DNA from: JBBTSB01 sp964355775
GTDB lineage: Bacteria > Patescibacteriota > Minisyncoccia > 2-02-FULL-40-12 > IGHO2-01-FULL-4-A
DNA length: 17,305 bases
Direction of reading: 5' to 3'
Assembly: GCA_964355775.1 (NCBI GenBank)
Contig: CAYHEP010000019.1
Span: 1 to 17,305, forward strand
In this document: positions 11,080 through 17,305 of the stretch, one piece after another
Numbering within the stretch: position 1 is the stretch's first letter
How the letters are laid out: each line of letters starts with the position of its first letter
Made by a program: the position numbers and the translations under genes
The notes under the pieces: model-generated
What the model was told of the DNA's origin: nothing
Database searches by the model: none
The model's input: only the letters and a program-made list of their open reading frames with translations

Positions 11080-13824
11080 ATGTCCCAAAATCTTTTCCCC
11101 ATCCAAAGCCAAGAATTGACCGATATGATCGAGGACGTATCCCGTCCACAGCCAACCGGCCTTTTGTGGAACAGACTATTCGGCGAAGGCGATCCGTATG
11201 ATGCCATCACATGGGCTCGTCGCGATGCCAAGATCACTAAGGGCAACGGTGAAGTCGTCTTTGAGCAAACGGACATTGAGGTCCCGGACTTTTGGTCTCA
11301 AACTGCCGTAGATATTGTCGCATCCAAATATTTCCGAGGTCGCCTCGCCACACCGGAACGGGAAACAAGCGCAAAGCAAATGATCAATCGCGTTGCCGAT
11401 ACCATCGCGGGATGGGGTTTTAAAGACGGATATTTCAAAACGGCCGGGGATCATGAAAATTTCAAATATGATCTCCGCTACATGCTGATCAACCAATACG
11501 CCGCGTTCAACAGCCCGGTATGGTTTAACGTCGGCGTCCATGAGCGTCCGCAATGTTCCGCGTGCTTTATCCTTGCAGTGGATGACACGATGCAATCCAT
11601 TTTGGATTGGTACAAAGACGAGGGCTGGATTTTCAAATACGGTTCAGGATCCGGAACCAATTTATCAAAACTTCGCTCATCAAAAGAACAGCTCTCCCGT
11701 GGAGGATATTCATCAGGGCCGGTTTCGTTTATGAAAGGAGCGGATGGCGTTGCAAATAGCATTCGGTCGGGCGGCACGACGCGCCGTGCCGCAAAGATGG
11801 TCGTGCTCAACGTTGACCATCCGGATCTCAAAGATTTTATATACTGCAAAAAAAACATCGAAGAAATGACACGTATTCTCGAAGCAAGCGGAATCCAAAA
11901 CTCCATCGAGGGCGATCTCTTTTCTCCCTACACGCTTCTCCCGTACCAAAACGCCAACAATTCCGTCCGCGTAACGGATGATTTCATGAGACGAGTCGAA
12001 GAAGACGGTGATTGGGAGTTTAAAGCCGTTACAACAGGGAAGTCCGTGCAAAAGCTCAAAGCGCGCGAAGTCATGGACTGGATTGCTGATGCCGCATGGC
12101 ACTCGGCGGATCCGGGCATGCAATACGACACGACGATCAACGACTGGAATACCGTATCAAACACAGGACGCATCAATGCATCGAACCCATGCAGTGAATA
12201 CATGCATTTGGACAATAGTGCGTGCAATCTCGCGTCCATCAATCTTCTCAAATATCTCCGCGAAGACGATTCATTTGATATTGAAAAGTACAAAAAAACG
12301 ATCGACACGATGATTACCGCACAGGAAATCATCGTCGGAAATTCCTCGTATCCAACAGAAAAAATCACGCGAAATGCCATGGACTATCGCGAGTTGGGGC
12401 TCGGCTACGCTAATCTAGGGTCGCTTCTCATGAACCTCGGTTTGCCATATGATTCTGATGGGGGACGTGCGCTGGCCGGAGCTTTGACATCAATTTTGTG
12501 CGGGGAGGGATATGCACAGTCCGCACGCATTGCACAAGTTACCGGACCATTCGCCGGCTATCACGCCAATCAGGAACCCATGCTCAATGTGATAAAAAAA
12601 CACGGACAAGCCGCAGAACATCTTGCCTCAAGCGCGGTGACAGGAAACGGACACTACGCACCGTCCGAGCTGTTCCAAACCAGCGTAGCCGTATGGCGCG
12701 AGGCGCTTGATCTTGGCAGACAATACGGATATCGCAACTCGCAGGCAACCGTATTGGCGCCCACCGGCACAATCGCATTTTTGATGGACTGCAACACTAC
12801 AGGCATCGAACCCGAGCTTGCGCTGGTAAAATACAAAAAACTCGTCGGCGGGGGAACACTCAAACTCGTAAACATGCAAGTTCCTGCGGCTTTGCGCAAA
12901 CTCGGATATTCGGAACAGCAAATTAACGACATCTCGGCTTACATCGTAGAGAAAGAAACTATTGAAGGCGCTCCGCATGTCCAGCCCGAACATTTGCCGG
13001 TGTTTGACTGTTCCTTCAAAGCAGCCAATGGGACCAGAAGCATCGGCTACAGCGGACACGTCAAGATGATGGGCGCCGCGCAACCTTTTATCTCCGGCGC
13101 CATTTCCAAAACGGTCAATCTTCCCACCAGCGCTACCGTGGATGATATCAGGAATGTGTTTATAGAGTCATGGAAATTGGGACTCAAAGCCGTCGCCGTC
13201 TATCGCGATGGCTCAAAGTCAGTCCAGCCCATGAGCACTTCAAAGCAAGCCAAAGGGCTGGTTGAACATACCAACGGCTACACACGCGTCAAACTGCCGG
13301 ACGAGAGACCGTCGTTGACCCACAAGTTTTCCGTCGGCAACCATGAAGGTTATCTGCACATCGGCATGTATCCAGAGACAAGAAAGCCCGGTGAACTCTT
13401 TGTTACCATCGCCAAGGAAGGAAGTACGATTTCCGGCTTGCTCGATGTGGTAGCCACGCTCGTCTCCATGTGTCTGCAATCAGGCGTACCACTGAAAGTA
13501 CTGGTGAAAAAATTCAAAGACATGCGCTTTGAGCCGTCCGGCATCACGGCAAGCGCCGAAATTCCTTTCGCAAAGTCTTTTATGGATTATATCTTCCGAT
13601 ATCTTGGCATTCGATTTTTGCCGGAACATGAACGCGAAGAAATTTTCGGTCCTCTGGAAGCTCCTGTCGCACCTGCTCCAGAACTCACTCTCGCACCTGC
13701 TTCCGTATCTACAGAAGCCAACACCGATGCGCCACTATGTAGCGAATGCGGGACGATGATGTTCCGCGCCGGCTCCTGCTTCTCCTGTCCCAACTGCTTC
13801 GCAACCACCGGAGTGTGTAACTGA
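11080..13824 (+). CDS. nrdJ: Adenosylcobalamin-dependent ribonucleotide reductase (class II)
   Basis: Makes deoxyribonucleotides from ribonucleotides using B12, without oxygen dependence. It is 914 residues from the start chosen here. Active-site residues are visible: Cys162 in QCSACFI and Cys382 in SACNLASINL as the reducible pair, and NPCSE (369-373) with the radical-carrying Cys371 and Glu373. PTGTIAFLMDCNTTGIEPE (561-579) matches long class II enzymes. The C-terminus has a Cys cluster (887, 890, 900, 903, 906, 913), the usual zinc-ribbon or redox tail. The frame is open back to 10912, but the extra 56 residues cover the DnaA box and stem-loop and look non-coding. No Shine-Dalgarno sequence is visible. 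A cobalamin supply is implied; no synthesis genes are in view. A terminator follows. Confidence 0.95.
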   Translation: MSQNLFPIQSQELTDMIEDVSRPQPTGLLWNRLFGEGDPYDAITWARRDAKITKGNGEVVFEQTDIEVPDFWSQTAVDIVASKYFRGRLATPERETSAKQMINRVADTIAGWGFKDGYFKTAGDHENFKYDLRYMLINQYAAFNSPVWFNVGVHERPQCSACFILAVDDTMQSILDWYKDEGWIFKYGSGSGTNLSKLRSSKEQLSRGGYSSGPVSFMKGADGVANSIRSGGTTRRAAKMVVLNVDHPDLKDFIYCKKNIEEMTRILEASGIQNSIEGDLFSPYTLLPYQNANNSVRVTDDFMRRVEEDGDWEFKAVTTGKSVQKLKAREVMDWIADAAWHSADPGMQYDTTINDWNTVSNTGRINASNPCSEYMHLDNSACNLASINLLKYLREDDSFDIEKYKKTIDTMITAQEIIVGNSSYPTEKITRNAMDYRELGLGYANLGSLLMNLGLPYDSDGGRALAGALTSILCGEGYAQSARIAQVTGPFAGYHANQEPMLNVIKKHGQAAEHLASSAVTGNGHYAPSELFQTSVAVWREALDLGRQYGYRNSQATVLAPTGTIAFLMDCNTTGIEPELALVKYKKLVGGGTLKLVNMQVPAALRKLGYSEQQINDISAYIVEKETIEGAPHVQPEHLPVFDCSFKAANGTRSIGYSGHVKMMGAAQPFISGAISKTVNLPTSATVDDIRNVFIESWKLGLKAVAVYRDGSKSVQPMSTSKQAKGLVEHTNGYTRVKLPDERPSLTHKFSVGNHEGYLHIGMYPETRKPGELFVTIAKEGSTISGLLDVVATLVSMCLQSGVPLKVLVKKFKDMRFEPSGITASAEIPFAKSFMDYIFRYLGIRFLPEHEREEIFGPLEAPVAPAPELTLAPASVSTEANTDAPLCSECGTMMFRAGSCFSCPNCFATTGVCN

Positions 13825-13850
13825 CCCCGTCATCCAACGGGGTTTCGTTT
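13825..13850 (+). terminator. Intrinsic terminator of nrdJ
   Basis: CCCCGT (13825-13830) pairs with ACGGGG (13837-13842), followed by TTTCGTTT. It lies immediately before the next start codon at 13854, so that gene either relies on read-through or has a promoter inside nrdJ. Confidence 0.75.
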
Positions 13851-13853
13851 GGT

Positions 13854-14276
13854 ATGACGATTCATGCTGACGAAGAATTGATGAAAGAAAAAATGCGCAA
13901 AGAAAGCCTTTTGGCAACACGCAATTACTACGGCGACGTGGTGCGCAATTTGTTCATCGCCGCCGATGTGATCATGCTCATGGTACTGCCGTTGTTTTAC
14001 GCCAAAATCCCGCTTCCGACGATCGTGGTGATTTTTGGAATTATCGTCATTGCGCTTGCCGCGCTGTTTACCAACTGGAACGCAAAATGGTCGCTGATCG
14101 CCGATACCGCAATATCAGGCCTTTCATTTATATTCATAGAATCAAACGCGGTCGTTGAATACCGCGCACCGCATACCTCGCTCCTCTTTATGTTTTTCTC
14201 GCAAGTCCTCTCCCTCCTGTTTTTCATCGCGCTCTACTACAGCGCGCAAACACTGCGGAGGTGGGGGAAAGAATAA
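13854..14276 (+). CDS. Small membrane protein, four predicted membrane segments
   Basis: 140 residues, family not recognised. A charged N-terminal stretch (about 1-28, rich in Glu, Lys and Arg) is followed by four hydrophobic segments at about 32-49, 52-72, 80-97 and 106-128. A short basic tail (LRRWGKE) follows, suggesting both ends are cytoplasmic. The start is the ATG just after the nrdJ terminator. No clear Shine-Dalgarno sequence is present. A second in-frame ATG at residue 10 (position 13881) is an alternative. There are no catalytic motifs, and I would not assign a function. It is convergent with the minus-strand RNA candidate at 14308-14447. Confidence 0.7.
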   Translation: MTIHADEELMKEKMRKESLLATRNYYGDVVRNLFIAADVIMLMVLPLFYAKIPLPTIVVIFGIIVIALAALFTNWNAKWSLIADTAISGLSFIFIESNAVVEYRAPHTSLLFMFFSQVLSLLFFIALYYSAQTLRRWGKE

Positions 14277-14307
14277 TCCTGCGCGGGCTTATATTTGTAG
14301 ATCAAAC

Positions 14308-14330
14308 AAAAAACTCCCATGATTGAGAGT
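14308..14330 (-). terminator. Minus-strand intrinsic terminator
   Basis: ACTCTC-AATCAT-GGGAGT (one T-G pair) followed by six Ts on the minus strand. The loop and part of the stem match the terminator-like hairpin at 15043-15065. Confidence 0.8.
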
Positions 14331-14447
14331 CTTGTGTCGGAATAGCAGGCAAATGCATTTACCCCAAGGCCGCATATATGCTCCCTTTGGCTTGGCCAAG
14401 CTCTCGGTGAAGCCGTAACCGCACCGACTCTCGCTATTCCAGAAAAA
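14331..14447 (-). ncRNA. Candidate structured small RNA or 3' UTR element
   Basis: The 200-base non-coding stretch after the Nudix gene is highly structured. On the minus strand, 8-bp arms GGAATAGC/GCTATTCC (14440-14433 with 14346-14339) close a domain containing GGTG...CACC, CTTGGCCAAG and a GCATATATGC hairpin. Next to the first arm is GAGAGTC (14432-14426), complementary to GACTCTC (14331-14325), which is also the 5' arm of the terminator. The order of arms gives either a pseudoknot or a switch between antiterminator and terminator. No minus-strand gene lies downstream, so a stand-alone RNA or the 3' UTR of the Nudix gene is likelier than a riboswitch. The family is not recognised. Confidence 0.4.
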
Positions 14448-14480
14448 GGATAGCACAGTGAGGGTGCAAATAAAAACAAC

Positions 14481-15011
14481 TCACAGTTTTTTGCCCAGTT
14501 CCTTTGCCTTTTTCAAAAACTTCAAATCTCTGACAATAATAAACGCACCGTCATAAGTTGTCGGCTCGCTGTTCCTTACAAGTTCTATGGCCTCATCAAT
14601 GCCTACCCATATTTCAGTAAAGCCAGCTTCTCGCTCGTCCTCTTCAAGATGAGGTTTGCCTTTTGGACCAACAACATTTGCGAGATAACAGTAGGAAGTT
14701 TGTACAAGCTCTATTTTGTCTCTGTTTTCTGTGATTTCTCCAACCTCATCAAAAACTTCAATCTCGCATCCTATTTCTTCTCTACATTCGCGCTTGAGAG
14801 CTTCAATTACTTCCTCATTCCCATCAATGCCACCACCTGGGAGTTTGTAGTAATGCTTATTGGCGACATGGAGTAAGCCGACGTTTCCATCTGAGTCAAA
14901 AAGCACGGCGCGAGCGGCTTTTCTTGTACCGCCTCGTTGGCCTGGTTCAATTTCCACATCAGGCAACGCTGGGAAAATATCGCCCTGCTTTATGACCCCG
15001 AGATTATTCAT
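14481..15011 (-). CDS. Nudix hydrolase
   Basis: 176 residues with a perfect Nudix box G-x5-E-x7-REUxEExGU at 60-82 (starting GGIDGNEEVIEALKRECREE), the Mg-binding catalytic site for hydrolysing nucleoside diphosphate-linked compounds. The substrate cannot be told from sequence; nucleotide clean-up is a common role. The ATG overlaps the stop of a 24-codon upstream ORF as ATGA (15008-15011), pointing to translational coupling. There is no Shine-Dalgarno sequence of its own. Base composition is like the housekeeping genes and unlike the GC-rich genes just upstream on the same strand. Confidence 0.9.
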   Translation of the reverse strand: MNNLGVIKQGDIFPALPDVEIEPGQRGGTRKAARAVLFDSDGNVGLLHVANKHYYKLPGGGIDGNEEVIEALKRECREEIGCEIEVFDEVGEITENRDKIELVQTSYCYLANVVGPKGKPHLEEDEREAGFTEIWVGIDEAIELVRNSEPTTYDGAFIIVRDLKFLKKAKELGKKL

Positions 15012-15082
15012 GCCTCAAAGCTATCACAATTTTGAAATAAACAAAAACAACCCATGATTGAGTTGCTTTTGAATAAGTCCAT
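15008..15082 (-). CDS. 24-codon leader ORF upstream of the Nudix gene
   Basis: An ATG at 15082 has the best ribosome-binding site in the window: AGGAGGTGA on the complement of 15085-15093, then AAA and the ATG. The ORF encodes 24 residues, starting MDLFKSNSIMG and including a Cys- and Phe-rich middle. It ends in a TGA that overlaps the Nudix start codon (ATGA). An intrinsic-terminator-like hairpin (15043-15065) lies inside the ORF, so ribosomes translating it would disrupt the hairpin. A leader peptide that couples translation to read-through is inferred. Confidence 0.55.
   Translation of the reverse strand: MDLFKSNSIMGCFCLFQNCDSFEA
15043..15065 (-). terminator. Terminator-like hairpin inside the leader ORF
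   Basis: CAACTC-AATCAT-GGGTTG followed by TTTTTG on the minus strand. It could end the GC-rich operon from 15617, or act as an attenuator for the Nudix gene. On the plus strand the same hairpin is followed by CTTTTG, a weaker terminator in that direction. Confidence 0.65.
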
Positions 15083-15141
15083 TTTCACCTCCTTTCGGTT
15101 TGTGTGGGATGGACCAGCCCTGGTTGATTGTTGAAAGAACT

Positions 15142-15429
15142 TCACGGCTTCTTGCCCGCCCAGAACTCGTCGTAGGTGATGCCACCACCGACGGGTCCGA
15201 CACCCGTGCCGATGAAGGTGCCCTGCGATTGCTTCACCGTCGTGATGTCACCGCGACGCTTCCGAGACACGAACGGCGTGTACTCGATGGTGACCTTGCC
15301 TGAGCCGTCGCACTTGAGACATACGACGCCCAGACCTTCCTTCTGCTCGCACATGCCCTTGTAGATGCCCGTGGCGTCACAGGCACCGCACTCGGCTTCG
15401 ACCGATGCCTTCTTGGTCTTCGTCGCCAT
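15142..15429 (-). CDS. Small zinc-ribbon-like protein
   Basis: 95 residues with two CxxC-x-x-x-G pairs: Cys14 and Cys17 in CGACDATG, and Cys37 and Cys40 in CLKCDGSG, the spacing seen in DnaJ-type zinc ribbons. A further Cys is at 27. The rest is Gly- and Lys-rich with no known domain. The gene follows the 61-codon gene at 15432-15617 by only 2 bases. It has a GGGAG stretch upstream. The sequence is visibly GC-rich with C/G-ending codons, unlike the flanking core genes, suggesting a phage or foreign source. A metal-binding role is inferred from the cysteines only. Confidence 0.7.
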   Translation of the reverse strand: MATKTKKASVEAECGACDATGIYKGMCEQKEGLGVVCLKCDGSGKVTIEYTPFVSRKRRGDITTVKQSQGTFIGTGVGPVGGGITYDEFWAGKKP

Positions 15430-15431
15430 GG

Positions 15432-15617
15432 CTACGCTCCCTTCTTGCTGACCACGACGCCACCGATCTGGACCTCGTACCCCGCCATCGCGAGGTTGTT
15501 GATGATGGTCCAGTGGTAGGTGCCGAGTGGCGAGAGCGGGTTGCTCGGCGGGCTGGGATGCATCTCCACGAACTGGAACATCCCGTCACCCGTATCGTTG
15601 AACTTCGCTGTCTTCAT
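15432..15617 (-). CDS. Hypothetical small protein
   Basis: 61 residues, not recognised. A Pro/Ser-rich stretch (about 20-30) is followed by a region that could form one helix and a short beta strand (NNLAMAGYEVQIGGVVVS). The start is well supported by TAGGAGG about 9 nt upstream and by a consensus promoter at 15660-15689. It is the first gene of a short GC-rich minus-strand operon with 15142-15429. Confidence 0.65.
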   Translation of the reverse strand: MKTAKFNDTGDGMFQFVEMHPSPPSNPLSPLGTYHWTIINNLAMAGYEVQIGGVVVSKKGA

Positions 15618-15659
15618 TGGCTTGCGCCTCCTACCGCATAGGGTTCAAGCGGTAGTTAT

Positions 15660-15704
15660 ATAATAGCATGAAAAGTTGACAAATGTCAAGTAATTTGATA
15701 TACT
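15660..15704. promoter_or_regulatory. Overlapping divergent consensus promoters
   Basis: Plus strand: TTGACA (15676-15681), 17-nt spacer, TATACT (15699-15704), for the gene at 15758. Minus strand: TTGACA (complement of 15684-15689), 18-nt spacer, TATTAT (complement of 15660-15665), for the gene at 15617. The two -35 boxes sit back to back in the near-palindrome TTGACAAATGTCAA, so polymerases would compete, and one regulator could block both. Confidence 0.85.
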
Positions 15705-15757
15705 AATGGGCAGTCTGGGCTCCTACCATCGGCATCACAACCAAGGAGGAATTGCAC

Positions 15758-16171
15758 ATGGTCGTCAAGACGACTCGCGGTAACGTGTTCAACACGTCTC
15801 ACAAGCACATCGCGTTCGCCGTGAACGTGGAGGGCTACAACGACGCGGGCTTCGCAGGGCAGGTCGCCAGCAAGTTCCGCCCCGAGCTCGCCAACACGGG
15901 CGGCAACAAGCTCGGCGAGGTCATCAGCTTCGAGGCGAACGGCAAGACCTTCCACGCCCTCGTCTGTCACTCGCTCGAGAGGGGGGGGTGGACCGAGACT
16001 CCCAAGTACGCCGAGCAGTGCCTGAACATGCTCGACGTCCCCGAGGACGAGACCATCGCGGTGGTCCTCATGGGAGCGGGACCCGTCGGCCAGATGATGG
16101 GCGCCGACGTGAAGGCGATCGCCGAGGCGATGGACCGTTCCAAGAAGAAGCTCGAGGTCTACAGCCTCTGA
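15758..16171 (+). CDS. Macro-domain-like protein (ADP-ribose binding or hydrolysis)
   Basis: 137 residues. The layout fits a small macro domain: an N-terminal strand and loop (VKTTRGNVFNTSHKHIAFAVNVEGYNDAGFAGQVASKF), a central strand with HALVCHS, and a C-terminal IAVVLMGAGPVGQMMGADVKAIAEAMDRSKKKLEVYSL resembling the phosphate-binding loop and last helix. Macro domains bind ADP-ribose, and some remove it from proteins or DNA. The start is at 15758, with AAGGAGGA 7 nt upstream; a TTG two codons earlier is less likely. The strong promoter and Shine-Dalgarno sequence, and GC-rich codons unlike the core genes, suggest phage or foreign origin. Family assignment is by eye and uncertain. Confidence 0.55.
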   Translation: MVVKTTRGNVFNTSHKHIAFAVNVEGYNDAGFAGQVASKFRPELANTGGNKLGEVISFEANGKTFHALVCHSLERGGWTETPKYAEQCLNMLDVPEDETIAVVLMGAGPVGQMMGADVKAIAEAMDRSKKKLEVYSL

Positions 16172-16219
16172 CACGCAGTACACCAACGGTTGCTCCACGT
16201 CGTGAGACGTTGAGCTACG

Positions 16220-16251
16220 AGGACCCACCGATAAGAGGTCCTTTTTGCTTT
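16220..16251 (+). terminator. Intrinsic terminator of the macro-like gene
   Basis: AGGACC (16220-16225) pairs with GGTCCT (16237-16242), followed by TTTTGCTTTT. It ends the GC-rich plus-strand unit. Confidence 0.85.
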
Positions 16252-16376
16252 TATAACGACTTCATAGTCTCAAAGAGTTTCACCTGCTCTTGTTGGAGCG
16301 AGGCGTTGAACATGATTTTGTACTCAAAGTTTTTATTGATGGCTTGGAACTCTCGGAATCCGAGCGGAATCAAAAA
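16251..16376 (-). pseudogene. Possible gene remnant, no ATG start
   Basis: A minus-strand frame of about 40 codons reads IPLGFREFQAINKNFEYK, then IMFNASLQQEQVKLFETMKSL, to a TAA at 16251. It looks coding in amino-acid make-up (amphipathic, helical). It has no ATG start with a ribosome-binding site, and the GIY-YIG gene ends just upstream. It may be the C-terminal stump of a gene removed by insertion, or chance. The rest of 16172-16380 holds only the terminator. Confidence 0.3.
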
Positions 16377-16380
16377 AACA

Positions 16381-16656
16381 TCACATTTCTGTGGTGCCTT
16401 TTTGTTTGGAGAGATAATGTTTTAGCATTTTCTTGATTGTGCGAAAACCCCAGCCGCTTTTGAGATATTCCTCTCTTGCCTTTGCATCCTGCATATGCAA
16501 AAAGGCTTCGTAAAAAATCAGTGTATATGGACGAAAGGGTTTGGTAGCTTGGCTTCGGCCATTATTATGGTCAGCAAATCTTTTTCGTAAGTCAGTTGTG
16601 TATCCGATATAAAGACTTTTATTTTTTTGACTCTGAAGAATATAGACGTAGTACAT
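16381..16656 (-). CDS. GIY-YIG domain protein (UPF0213/YhbQ-like)
   Basis: 91 residues forming a stand-alone GIY-YIG nuclease domain. It has MYYVYILQSQ (1-10, the GIY part as YVY), SLYIGYTTDLRKRFADHNNG (14-33, with YIG at 16-18 and the conserved Arg), FYEAF and a conserved Glu/Lys-rich end (REEYLKSGWGFRTIKKML). Members are common as single small genes in Patescibacteria and many bacteria; their physiological role is unclear. There is no homing-type DNA-binding domain. Two strong hairpins (16666-16696 and 16699-16731) separate it from tRNA-Asp. Confidence 0.88.
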   Translation of the reverse strand: MYYVYILQSQKNKSLYIGYTTDLRKRFADHNNGRSQATKPFRPYTLIFYEAFLHMQDAKAREEYLKSGWGFRTIKKMLKHYLSKQKGTTEM

Positions 16657-16665
16657 ACATTGGCG

Positions 16666-16731
16666 TCGCGAAATAAATCAAAGATTTACACGCGACAGCA
16701 ACGTAAAATTTGCTTGCAAATTTGTACGTTG
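16666..16731. repeat. Two adjacent strong hairpins
   Basis: Hairpin one: GTCGCG/CGCGAC outer stem with an inner AATC-AAA-GATT (about 16666-16696). Hairpin two: CAACGTA plus AAATTTGC pairing with GCAAATTT and TACGTTG, 15 bp with one bulge and a TT loop (16699-16731). Neither is followed by a T-run. They fill the space between the GIY-YIG gene and the 3' end of tRNA-Asp and may form its 3' processing or termination structure. Confidence 0.75.
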
Positions 16732-16805
16732 CGCGGGCGATGGGACTCGAACCCACGACCTCTTCCGTGACAGGGAAGCGCTCTAACCAATTGAGCTACG
16801 CCCGC
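16732..16805 (-). tRNA. tRNA-Asp (GUC)
   Basis: The minus strand folds as a full cloverleaf: acceptor GCGGGCG/CGCCCGC, D-arm with AGCTCAATTGGTTAGAGC, anticodon stem CTTCC/GGAAG with loop CTGTCAC (anticodon GTC), a variable loop and T-arm with GGGTTCGAGTCCC. The discriminator base is G, as expected for tRNA-Asp. CCA is not encoded (GCAA follows the acceptor), so it must be added after transcription. It begins 12 bases after the hicA stop on the same strand. Confidence 0.97.
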
Positions 16806-16817
16806 AGTGTTAGTATC

Positions 16818-17042
16818 CTACAAGAAATCGAGAAATTCTTCAACTTCCAGACCTGCTTGGTCAATAATTTCGTGAATCAACGCTCGGGTCAAATCCTTAC
16901 GGTGCATCGCAACCATAGTGCGTGATCCTCGCAACGGATGTTTTAGATACACATGACTACCATGTGTATGCGTTTGGACAAAACCAGCTCGTTTGAGGGC
17001 CGCAATCATTTTCACTGGTGTCAGTTGTGGCAGTCGGCTCAT
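16818..17042 (-). CDS. hicA: HicA-family mRNA interferase toxin
   Basis: 74 residues of the YcfA/HicA double-stranded RNA-binding fold. The family pattern is clear: ALKRAGFVQTHTHGSHVYLKHP with the catalytic His30 in GSH, then a basic strand (TMVAMHRKDLTRALIHEII) and a C-terminal helix. HicA toxins cleave mRNA in a ribosome-independent way and are neutralised by HicB. The start overlaps the hicB stop by 4 bases (ATGA), so the pair is translated in order hicB then hicA. Confidence 0.92.
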   Translation of the reverse strand: MSRLPQLTPVKMIAALKRAGFVQTHTHGSHVYLKHPLRGSRTMVAMHRKDLTRALIHEIIDQAGLEVEEFLDFL

Positions 17043-17305
17043 AGAGCCCTGGGGAATTGCACGTTGATCAACGCATCGTGAAGTTTGACCGCAGAATAGT
17101 CTTTTGGCAACCGCTTACCTTCTTTAGCAAGCATCTGCAGATATCCCTCGATGGCTTCTTTGGCCATTTCGAGACCATGCGCTTGATTTTTACCCCATGT
17201 GACACATCCGCGCAAAGCAGGAACGGTTACGACATAGCCTCCATCCGGATCCTGTTTGAGGCGCACATGATATGTACATACTTTTTTTAATTTCATATTC
17301 TTCAT
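17039..17305 (-). CDS. hicB: HicB-family antitoxin (start at window edge)
   Basis: At least 88 residues with the HicB partially inactive RNase H-like fold: YHVRLKQDPDGGYVVTVPALRGCVTWGKNQAHGLEMAKEAIEGYLQMLAKEGKRLP. There is no C-terminal helix-turn-helix or ribbon-helix-helix domain, so it belongs to the short form and may not bind DNA itself. Both an ATG at the last base of the window (17305) and one three codons later (17296) are possible starts; the true start could lie outside. It is coupled to hicA by an ATGA overlap. Confidence 0.9.
   Translation of the reverse strand: MKNMKLKKVCTYHVRLKQDPDGGYVVTVPALRGCVTWGKNQAHGLEMAKEAIEGYLQMLAKEGKRLPKDYSAVKLHDALINVQFPRAL

Noticed and set aside
1..17305. 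CRISPR array or rRNA genes
   Set aside because: No regularly spaced repeats with unique spacers and no rRNA-like sequence were seen; the hairpin repeats are irregularly spaced between genes.

Overview
The window looks like a scaffold from a small-genome bacterium of the Candidate Phyla Radiation (Patescibacteria, probably Parcubacteria-like). This is inferred from gene content and style, not from a database search. Core genes are packed with overlapping or abutting ends (pth/dprA, hisS/HIT, yqeY/ybeY/ftsA). Several core proteins are shorter than usual (Pth, YqeY, YbeY). Some promoters sit so close to the start codon that the mRNAs should be leaderless. TGA is used as a stop (dprA, lepB, ybeY, ftsA, ftsZ, nrdJ), which argues against the recoded Gracilibacteria and Absconditabacteria.

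Bases 1-2381 (minus strand) form an accessory block just downstream of dprA. It has three hypothetical genes, two of them diverged paralogues, separated by five copies of a C-rich/G-rich hairpin repeat. It also carries a near-perfect 91-bp duplicate of the dprA 3' end and a 55-bp exact direct repeat. This looks like a cassette array built on copies of the dprA terminus. Bases 2382-7842 hold housekeeping genes: dprA and pth (minus), then lepB, hisS, a HIT protein and rpsU (plus), a HepT-MntA toxin-antitoxin pair (minus), and yqeY-ybeY (plus). An 80-nt hairpin lies between pth and lepB and ends at the lepB start codon.

Bases 7814-14276 carry ftsA, ftsZ, a B12-dependent ribonucleotide reductase (nrdJ) and a small membrane protein. 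Near-consensus DnaA boxes lie before ftsZ and before nrdJ. The ftsZ-nrdJ spacer is unusual. It holds two copies, in opposite orientation, of a hairpin whose stems covary while its internal-loop sequences are conserved. One copy sits in a 193-bp imperfect palindrome. The spacer also has a minus-strand terminator and a 100-N gap whose flanks are an identical 55-bp sequence, almost certainly an unmerged contig overlap.

Bases 14277-17305 are accessory: a structured minus-strand RNA candidate, a Nudix hydrolase behind a 24-codon leader ORF that contains an intrinsic terminator, a GC-rich foreign-looking divergent gene group with a macro-domain-like protein and strong consensus promoters, a GIY-YIG protein, tRNA-Asp and a HicBA toxin-antitoxin pair running to the window edge.
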